Shown here in pieces: positions 1 to 4,716 of a stretch of 7,767 nucleotides of DNA (positions are counted from its first letter, which is position 1; each line of letters opens with the position of its first letter). This stretch comes from Sulfurovum sp. (GTDB lineage Bacteria; Campylobacterota; Campylobacteria; Campylobacterales; Sulfurovaceae), in the NCBI GenBank assembly GCA_027029065.1, contig JALVGO010000254.1:1-7767 (forward strand), given 5' to 3'. The translations under genes and the position numbers were made by a program. The notes under the pieces were generated by a model. That model saw only the letters and a program-made list of their open reading frames with translations, was not told where the DNA came from and searched no databases.

Positions 1-2
1 AG

Positions 3-617
3 GGTGGTGTACAGCCCTTTGACAAAGAGAAGGTACAGCAGCTTGCTGCACACCTCAAAGCAAAAAACGTACTGCTCATTGTCGATGAGGTACAGACAGG
101 TGTCTACCGTACCGGTGAGTTCCTTGCAAGCAACCTCTACGAGATAGAACCCGACATCATTACCCTTGCCAAAGGACTTGGCGGCGGTGTGCCCATAGGG
201 GCGGTGATGACAAAGCACAAAGAGATACTCAAAGCCGGTGACCACGGCAGTACTTTTGGCGGGAACTACCTGAGTACAGCGGCAGGCAATGCAGTGCTTG
301 ATATTTTACAGGAGCTCTATGAGAGCGGCAGACTCCATGAAACCCTACTCTATTTTGAAGAGAAGCTCAAAGCCGTGGCTGCCAACTATCCTGCACTTTT
401 TGCGCAGGAAGTAGGGCTTGGACTAATGCGCGGGCTGCGTGCGAAAAGTGCAGACATTCAGGGGAGTATCATCAAAAAGAGTCTGGAAACGGGTCTGGTT
501 GTATTGAAAGCAGGGCGCAATACAGTGCGTTTCCTGCCGAGTCTGACCATTAGCAAAGCTGAGATCGATGAAGGGTTTACACGCTTTGAATCGGCACTGA
601 GCAAGGTGGATGCATGA
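3..617 (+). CDS. argD: Acetylornithine aminotransferase, C-terminal part (5' end outside window)
   Basis: Class-III PLP-dependent aminotransferase of arginine biosynthesis. It interconverts N-acetylglutamate semialdehyde and N2-acetylornithine with glutamate as amino donor, in the cytoplasm. An open frame runs from base 3 to a TGA at 615-617 (204 residues); roughly the first half of the usual ~390-400 aa protein lies upstream of the window. Visible family motifs, in fragment numbering: LLIVDEVQTG (24-33) with the cofactor-ring Asp; TLAKGLGGG (54-62), whose Lys57 should be the Schiff-base lysine; and GDHGSTFGGN, the phosphate-binding loop of the partner subunit. The GDHGSTFGGN wording favours ArgD over other ornithine/GABA aminotransferases, although ArgD can also act in lysine synthesis (DapC activity). 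Its stop overlaps the next start in an ATGA, pointing to co-transcription with the TolC-like gene. No defects are visible. Confidence 0.93.
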   Translation, partial: GGVQPFDKEKVQQLAAHLKAKNVLLIVDEVQTGVYRTGEFLASNLYEIEPDIITLAKGLGGGVPIGAVMTKHKEILKAGDHGSTFGGNYLSTAAGNAVLDILQELYESGRLHETLLYFEEKLKAVAANYPALFAQEVGLGLMRGLRAKSADIQGSIIKKSLETGLVVLKAGRNTVRFLPSLTISKAEIDEGFTRFESALSKVDA

Positions 618-1849
618 GTCCACGCCCAGGCATGCTTGATGCTGCACTGAAAAGGACAGCTGCTGCTGTGTGCCTGGGTATGGTGTCGGTACAACTCTGG
701 AGTGCCGATGCACTTGAAACGATCCTCTCTCCTACCAAAGAGCAGCTCTTTGACTATCGGTACAGGGCAAATGATCTGCAGAGTGACATGCTCTCCAAGA
801 GCTGGATAAATCCTGTAACAGTCCGGTATGGCAAAGACTACACGACACGTTTTAAAACAGGTACGATTGATACTGCGAATCTCTCTGTCTATATTGACCA
901 GCCGATCTTTCGCTCCGGTGGAATCTACTATGCCATAAAGTATGCCGATGCGCTGCATAAGAGCAATCAGGAGGAGATCACCCTGCAGAAGCGGAAGATG
1001 ATCGGTGATGCTGTGACGATTTTGTTTCAGCTTAAACGCAACAAGCTTGAGCAGAAGAAGATGCATCTGCAGATCAGAAATGATGCTATTGATATTCGTC
1101 AGAAACGGGACAGCTACAATGCAGGACTGATCGACAGCAGTTTCCTTGATCAGGCTATTTTGCGCAAGAGTCAGGATGAGACGGCGCTGCTGCAGCTGCA
1201 GTTTAGTGAAATGGAGCTAAGACAGCGTTTTTCACTGATCAGTGACAAGAAACCTGACCAGCTGAAACTGCCGATACTGAAGTTGGTAGAGAAGCCCGTG
1301 TATATACAGGAACATCTGGAGCTTAAGCGTGACATTGCCCATGCTGAAGAGATGCACTACAAAGAGAAGGTGACGTGGGCCAAATATCTCCCTACCGTGG
1401 CACTGCAGGGGCAGTACAGCAGTGGTGATCTCAATCCGCTCTTTCCCAGCCCGAACCTCAATGAATCGTACTACAATTACGGATTTACCATCTCCATGCC
1501 TATCGACATCAATGCCTTTAGTGATGTGGAGCTGAGCAAGGTTGAAAAACTCAGAGCAGCAACCGAGGTGATAGACAAGCGGCACACGGTGAGTGAGGAG
1601 TATGACTGGATTGCCAACAGCTTGCATATTCTTGATAAAAAGATCGCTTTGGCACATCAGGATGAAAAGGTATATACAAACCTGTACCGGGTAACCAAAA
1701 ACCTTGTAAGTGCGGGAGAGAAAACACCGCTGGATGCAGAGGTGATGCACAACTCTTTGCAGATACGCAAACTTGACCAGAAGATCTTTCGTATCGACAA
1801 ACAGATACAGCTTTTGAAACTCTATATACGGATGGAACATGTACTTTAG
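614..1849 (+). CDS. TolC-family outer-membrane efflux factor
   Basis: Predicted outer-membrane/periplasmic channel protein of the TolC (OEP) family, which normally pairs with an inner-membrane pump and a periplasmic adaptor to export small molecules. It has 411 residues, a little shorter than typical TolC (~430-490). The N-terminus has basic residues (Arg4, Lys13-Arg14) and a hydrophobic stretch at about 15-31, consistent with a signal peptide cut near WSA/D (30-32). SVYIDQPIFRSGG (91-103) resembles the first barrel strand. Long amphipathic, charge-rich helices follow (about 104-210). YLPTVALQGQYSS (259-271) and YGFTISMPIDIN (289-300) look like the second strand pair, then come further helices to the C-terminus, giving the two-repeat OEP layout. 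ATG at 614 is chosen because AAGGTGG lies just upstream and the ATGA overlap couples it to argD; Met7 is an alternative. No pump or adaptor gene is in the window, so the partner and substrate are unknown. The family call is confident, the role is not. Confidence 0.86.
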   Translation: MSPRPGMLDAALKRTAAAVCLGMVSVQLWSADALETILSPTKEQLFDYRYRANDLQSDMLSKSWINPVTVRYGKDYTTRFKTGTIDTANLSVYIDQPIFRSGGIYYAIKYADALHKSNQEEITLQKRKMIGDAVTILFQLKRNKLEQKKMHLQIRNDAIDIRQKRDSYNAGLIDSSFLDQAILRKSQDETALLQLQFSEMELRQRFSLISDKKPDQLKLPILKLVEKPVYIQEHLELKRDIAHAEEMHYKEKVTWAKYLPTVALQGQYSSGDLNPLFPSPNLNESYYNYGFTISMPIDINAFSDVELSKVEKLRAATEVIDKRHTVSEEYDWIANSLHILDKKIALAHQDEKVYTNLYRVTKNLVSAGEKTPLDAEVMHNSLQIRKLDQKIFRIDKQIQLLKLYIRMEHVL

Positions 1850-2843
1850 CGACTATATGAACGCATGGCTTTACGGTGAAAACGGCTACTACAAAACATT
1901 CAATGCCATCGGAAAAGAGGGGGATTTCTATACTGCAGTCAGTACCAGCGCTTTTTTCGGTGCGAGTATTGCCAACTACATCTACCGCATTATAGGGCAG
2001 GGGAGCGAAGCGGAAAAAAATGCGTGGCTTATCGAAGTGGGTGCCCATCAGGGGTATCTTCTGTGCGATATGATCCAATGGCTCTATACCCTTGATCCTG
2101 CGTTGATCAAAACGATGCGGTTTGGTATTGTAGAGCGTCAGCCCGAAGTCAGAGAGGCTCAGAAAGCCTACATACAATCACGTTTTGGAAATGATGTGGA
2201 GGTTGTCCATTTTGATGATATTGCCACAGTCAATGTCGAGCGTGCATTTGTGGTTGCCAATGAGATATTTGATGCCTTTGGGTGTGAACTGCTCAAAGAT
2301 GAGAAGATAGCGGTGGTAGAAAACCATACAATAGGCTGGGAAGATGCCCCCCAAGCTATGCTGGAGTGGGCGAAAAAACACTATCTCAAGCAGGGAGAGG
2401 TCGCTGTAGGATATGAAGCATTTGCAAGCGCAATGGCACAGGGCATCAGGAAGTGTGACTTTATCACCTTTGATTATGGTGAGAAGTATGTGCGTAATGA
2501 CTTTTCCATAAGAATCTACCGTAAGCATGAAACATTCCCGCTCTTTGATGAAGCTGTCAACCTTTCTGAATCTTTTGGAAGAGACGATATTACCTACGAT
2601 GTCAATTTTGACCATGTAATAGAGGCGTTTACTGCGGCAGGATTTGAGGAAAAAAGCTACAGTACACAGGCGCGTGCACTGGTGGATTTTGGTATTATCG
2701 AGATACTTGAGCAGTTTTCAAAACAGACCAGCCGTGAAAACTATCTTCGTGAAGCGGACAAGATCAAGACACTGATCTCTCCCACCATGATGGGTGACCG
2801 CTTCAAGATGCTGCATCTTGCCAAAACAAAGACTACTTCATAG
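1839..2843 (+). CDS. SAM-dependent methyltransferase, MidA/NDUFAF7 family (DUF185, COG1565)
   Basis: 334-residue class-I (Rossmann) methyltransferase-like protein. The mitochondrial homologue NDUFAF7/MidA methylates an arginine of the complex I subunit NDUFS2; bacterial roles are poorly defined, so the substrate here is unknown. Family signatures seen: GDFYTAVSTSAFFGASIA (28-45), the SAM motif-I position EVGAHQGYL (66-74), NEIFDAF (141-147), FDYGE (211-215), DITYDVNFD (250-258) and MMGDRFKMLHLAK (317-329). Motif I reads E-V-G-A-H-Q-G where most methyltransferases have E-x-G-x-G-x-G, so its middle glycine is His. The ATG at 1839 overlaps the TolC-like gene by 11 nt, with GGATGG just upstream, so translation is probably coupled. 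The 3' end overlaps the convergent lipoprotein gene by 11 nt (2833-2843). It is probably the last gene of the argD-led transcript. Confidence 0.9.
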   Translation: MYFSDYMNAWLYGENGYYKTFNAIGKEGDFYTAVSTSAFFGASIANYIYRIIGQGSEAEKNAWLIEVGAHQGYLLCDMIQWLYTLDPALIKTMRFGIVERQPEVREAQKAYIQSRFGNDVEVVHFDDIATVNVERAFVVANEIFDAFGCELLKDEKIAVVENHTIGWEDAPQAMLEWAKKHYLKQGEVAVGYEAFASAMAQGIRKCDFITFDYGEKYVRNDFSIRIYRKHETFPLFDEAVNLSESFGRDDITYDVNFDHVIEAFTAAGFEEKSYSTQARALVDFGIIEILEQFSKQTSRENYLREADKIKTLISPTMMGDRFKMLHLAKTKTTS

Positions 2844-3210
2844 CCTTTAACAGCGCACAGCGTCTCAGTGCTCCCGCTTCCCCTCCAAGCATACGGCTGT
2901 AGTGGTCAAATTTTTCTTCCCCGATCATTTCGATACATGCCGCTCTGCTCATGGTCTGCTCTGCTGTAGATGTATCTTGTGTAGCATGGGGCTTGGGGCT
3001 TTTTGAAGCGGTTTGCGGATACATGTATTCAGGAGAGAAGTTTGTATCTTCCACCTTTTTGAGGGTGTGTTTTGCTTTGGGTGGTGGTGTCGGTTTTGTC
3101 ACCTTTTGGGGTTTTGGTGCAACCGGTCTGTATGTGGGTGCAGACTGGTAAAAACATCCGGTGAGCAAAAAGAGTGAAAGTGAAAGTGAAAGAGGTATCC
3201 ATCGTATCAT
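2833..3210 (-). CDS. Small proline-rich lipoprotein, function unknown
   Basis: 125-residue predicted lipoprotein. Residues 1-18 form a short signal peptide ending in the lipobox LTG-Cys19, so acylation at Cys19 and membrane anchoring on the periplasmic side are expected. Phe-Tyr at +2/+3, rather than Asp, suggests outer-membrane sorting by the E. coli rule; this is inference. Residues 22-50 are rich in Pro and Lys and look like an extended linker. A compact C-terminal segment (about 87-122) carries Cys92 and Cys118 flanking CIEMIGEEKFDHYSRMLGGE-like sequence, and the pair could form a disulfide. I do not recognise a named family. ATG at 3210 has AGGA 8 nt upstream and lies ~34 nt downstream of a well-formed promoter. 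Three GTGAAA hexamers encode the Ser-Leu run of the signal peptide. The gene is convergent with, and overlaps, the methyltransferase gene. Confidence 0.78.
   Translation of the reverse strand: MIRWIPLSLSLSLFLLTGCFYQSAPTYRPVAPKPQKVTKPTPPPKAKHTLKKVEDTNFSPEYMYPQTASKSPKPHATQDTSTAEQTMSRAACIEMIGEEKFDHYSRMLGGEAGALRRCALLKAMK
3174..3191. repeat. Hexanucleotide repeat (GTGAAA)x3 in a signal-peptide coding region
   Basis: Three perfect tandem copies of GTGAAA (+ strand) occupy 3174-3179, 3180-3185 and 3186-3191. On the coding (-) strand they read TTTCAC repeats encoding alternating Ser and Leu (residues 8-13) in the hydrophobic core of the lipoprotein signal peptide. Any gain or loss of one copy changes the protein by two residues and keeps the frame. 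Confidence 0.85.
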
Positions 3211-3250
3211 TGCATATCCTTTTATGCTAAATCAATTCTGCTGATGTATG

Positions 3251-3279
3251 ATTATATCTTAGGTTATCTGCATTGTACA
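3251..3279 (-). promoter_or_regulatory. Sigma-70-type promoter for the small lipoprotein gene
   Basis: On the - strand a perfect TATAAT -10 box lies at 3256-3251. A TGTACA hexamer (4 of 6 match to TTGACA) lies at 3279-3274, with a 17-nt spacer. The predicted transcription start is near 3244, giving a leader of roughly 33 nt before the ATG at 3210. The -35 box runs to the end of acpS (stop at 3284-3286), so the lipoprotein can be transcribed independently of acpS. Confidence 0.55.
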
Positions 3280-3283
3280 AAAA

Positions 3284-3634
3284 CTATACTTCAATGACAA
3301 CCACAGCGATAGCAAAACCTCCGTCATGGCTGATAGAAAGAGATGCATTTTTGATCCCGTGAGCCTTTTGTGCCTCTTTACTGAGCTTGAAGTAGGGGGC
3401 ACCCTTATGGTCTTTGGCGATGATAATGTCATGAAAACCAAGCTGTGAACCGATGCCGCAGCCGAGTGCTTTTGAGATTGCCTCTTTTGCCGCCCAGAAA
3501 CCTGCAAGGGTTTCGATGCGCCGTGCTACAGCGATCTCTTTTTTAGAGAGAAAGCGCTGTTTGAACTTGATACCGTAGCGTTTGACCAGTTTTTCAACCC
3601 GTTCTATCTGTATAATGTCTGTTCCGATTTTCAT
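3284..3634 (-). CDS. acpS: Holo-[acyl-carrier-protein] synthase
   Basis: Transfers the 4'-phosphopantetheine arm from coenzyme A to a serine of apo-ACP, activating ACP for fatty-acid synthesis; a cytoplasmic, normally trimeric, Mg-dependent enzyme. Its 116 residues match the usual AcpS length (~115-126). Motifs: GTDIIQIERV (4-13) with metal-binding Asp6; FWAAKEAISKALG (46-58) with metal-binding Glu51 and the KEA signature; and SLSISHDGGFAIAVV (98-112) near the C-terminus. All key residues are present. The ATG at 3634 has no good Shine-Dalgarno sequence; its leader is T-rich, so expression may rely on a short or AU-rich leader. The 162-bp palindromic element ends 41 nt upstream. The next gene downstream, the small lipoprotein, is 73 nt away and has its own promoter. 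Confidence 0.97.
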   Translation of the reverse strand: MKIGTDIIQIERVEKLVKRYGIKFKQRFLSKKEIAVARRIETLAGFWAAKEAISKALGCGIGSQLGFHDIIIAKDHKGAPYFKLSKEAQKAHGIKNASLSISHDGGFAIAVVVIEV

Positions 3635-3657
3635 GTTAACAGTGTAGCGAAAAAAAT

Positions 3658-3663
3658 GTTATA
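3658..3663 (-). promoter_or_regulatory. Possible -10 box for acpS
   Basis: TATAAC on the - strand at 3663-3658 would start transcription near 3651, about 17 nt before the acpS ATG. No good -35 is visible. The position where one would lie, about 3681-3686, falls inside the left arm of the palindromic element, so the element may have replaced or supplied upstream promoter sequence. This is weak evidence from one hexamer. Confidence 0.3.
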
Positions 3664-3675
3664 AAAGTCTCTTAC

Positions 3676-3837
3676 ACCCAAATCTCGAAATAGAAATTCA
3701 CGACTTTGCATCATCATCGCATTCACGGACTTTGCATAAAACCATCGCCGAACCTACGGGTGCGACTCAAGTTTTCTGCAAATCCCGTAAATGCGAGCAT
3801 AACGCAAATTCAAAGAATCCTATTTCGAGATTTGGGT
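3676..3837. repeat. 162-bp imperfect palindromic (MITE- or REP/BIME-like) element
   Basis: The ends are an 18-bp perfect inverted repeat: ACCCAAATCTCGAAATAG at 3676-3693 and its reverse complement at 3820-3837. The symmetry continues inward without gaps. Comparing 3676-3742 with the reverse complement of 3771-3837 by eye gives 52 identities in 67 positions. The 28-nt centre holds a mini-hairpin, 3749-3754 with 3759-3764, around the loop TACG at 3755-3758, exactly at the midpoint. TAC occurs directly outside both ends (3673-3675 and 3838-3840), a possible 3-bp target duplication. No credible gene lies inside. It sits between two leftward genes, 7 nt past the regulator's stop. A non-autonomous transposable element or an extragenic palindromic repeat is the best reading; the family is not identified. 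Confidence 0.8.
3697..3737. repeat. Near-perfect direct repeat within the left arm of the palindrome
   Basis: TTCACGACTTTGCAT (3697-3711) and TTCACGGACTTTGCAT (3722-3737) differ by a single inserted G. They start 25 nt apart within the left arm of the palindromic element. The right arm holds related but more diverged copies in inverted orientation (TTTGC-containing segments). Confidence 0.75.
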
Positions 3838-3844
3838 TACAGGG

Positions 3845-4540
3845 CTATGCATCTAGATAAAGGATACGATAGCCGAGGGTATAGCTGTTTTCGACAATTT
3901 TTTCAGTGTAGTCTGTCTCTTTGTAGAGTTTTTTGTTGAGTCGGTAGATAAGCTGGATAAGCTTGTTGTCATGGGAGTTGTCAGGAATCTCATCATTCCA
4001 GATATGATAGATCAGCAAATCGTTGGAGACATACTTGTTAATATTTTGGGAGAGGATTTCAACGGTAAGCTTCTCTTTCTTTGTCAGTTTGATTACCTTG
4101 TCATTGTAGCGTAGTAACTGGTCTTTACTGTTCCATACAAGGTCTTTTCTGAGGTTTACGATATGGCTGTCACTGAGTTTGTCAATGGTGTTTGTCAGAA
4201 CTTTGCTCAGTTTGGTGTAGTCGACAGGTTTGACCAGATAGGCTTCAAGCTTGAGATTGACAGCATCAAGCAGCCTTTCTCTGTCGGAATGCCCTGTCAA
4301 CATGATGATAGGTATTGTTTCATCTTCCTCTCTGATTTGTCTGGCAACTTCAAGCCCGCTCATTTGAGGCATGCAGATATCAAGAATGATTACATCCGGA
4401 TTTTTTTCATTGTAGACATCCAGTGCCTCTTTCCCGTTTTTGACAATGAGAATGTCATCAAAATAGTCTCGAAGAATATAGAGCAGATTCTCCCGTATCA
4501 GAGCATCGTCTTCGGCATACAGTAATGTGTAACTACGCAT
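3845..4540 (-). CDS. OmpR/PhoB-family response regulator, no adjacent histidine kinase
   Basis: 231-residue two-component transcription regulator, cytoplasmic. The receiver domain (about 4-120) has the acidic pair Asp11/Asp12, phospho-acceptor Asp54 in VIILDICMPQMSG, Thr82 in IIMLTGHSD and Lys104 in YLVKPVD, so all phosphorylation-switch residues are intact. The C-terminal part (about 130-228) has the length and pattern of a winged-helix DNA-binding domain, ending with a TLGYRILY segment close to the usual ...GYRL hairpin of OmpR-type regulators. The ATG at 4540 has a weak GTGAGAA ribosome site. No kinase gene flanks it in the window, so its partner and signal are unknown. The 176-nt upstream region carries inverted repeats and repeated GACTAT boxes that could be binding sites for itself or another regulator. 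The 162-bp palindrome follows its stop codon by 7 nt. Confidence 0.94.
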   Translation of the reverse strand: MRSYTLLYAEDDALIRENLLYILRDYFDDILIVKNGKEALDVYNEKNPDVIILDICMPQMSGLEVARQIREEDETIPIIMLTGHSDRERLLDAVNLKLEAYLVKPVDYTKLSKVLTNTIDKLSDSHIVNLRKDLVWNSKDQLLRYNDKVIKLTKKEKLTVEILSQNINKYVSNDLLIYHIWNDEIPDNSHDNKLIQLIYRLNKKLYKETDYTEKIVENSYTLGYRILYLDA

Positions 4541-4716
4541 CTTTTCTCACTTTGTCGCAAAATAGTCAGGCTTGCTGGCTTTGTTCCAAGGTGCGGAACA
4601 GGTAATAGACCGATGGACTATCCCATTTCACCTATTTTAGTCTTATTTGGCTTAAATATTAAATTTTAAAATACAACCTATAGGATAGTCACAAAATATC
4701 TGTAAAAGATTATATT
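4541..4716. promoter_or_regulatory. Regulatory intergenic region upstream of the response regulator
   Basis: This 176-nt gap between radA and the regulator contains no gene. It holds a perfect 6-bp inverted repeat, TGTTCC (4582-4587) and GGAACA (4595-4600), with a 7-nt loop. It also holds an 8-bp inverted repeat, GACTATCC (4616-4623) and GGATAGTC (4683-4690). GACTA-type pentamers occur four times over both strands (4562-4567, 4616-4621, 4637-4642, 4685-4690). The stretch from about 4640 to 4680 is strongly AT-rich. Together these look like an operator/promoter region, but binding is inferred only. Confidence 0.5.
4634..4662 (-). promoter_or_regulatory. Candidate promoter of the response regulator gene
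   Basis: On the - strand TTAATA (4662-4657, 4 of 6 match to -35) is followed after 17 nt by TAAAAT (4639-4634, 5 of 6 match to -10). It would start near 4627 and give a leader of about 87 nt that includes the TGTTCC/GGAACA hairpin. In an AT-rich stretch such matches arise easily by chance. Confidence 0.3.

Noticed and set aside
458..1066. 202-codon - strand open frame across argD and the TolC-like gene
   Set aside because: It crosses the coupled argD/TolC junction antisense and shows no family features, so it is a shadow of the genuine + strand genes.
3676..3837. The palindrome as an ordinary intrinsic terminator of the regulator gene
   Set aside because: It is far too long, has mismatches throughout and has no T run after the stem on the - strand; effects on the mRNA 3' end remain possible.
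3676..3840. The palindrome as an integron attC site
   Set aside because: attC sites need RYYYAAC and GTTRRRY at the ends. The right side reads GTTACAG, which does not fit, and no integrase or cassette genes are nearby.
3706..3939. A 77-codon + strand open frame across the palindromic element and the regulator's 3' end
   Set aside because: It has no ribosome site, spans the inverted-repeat element and lies antisense to the response regulator; it is a chance frame.
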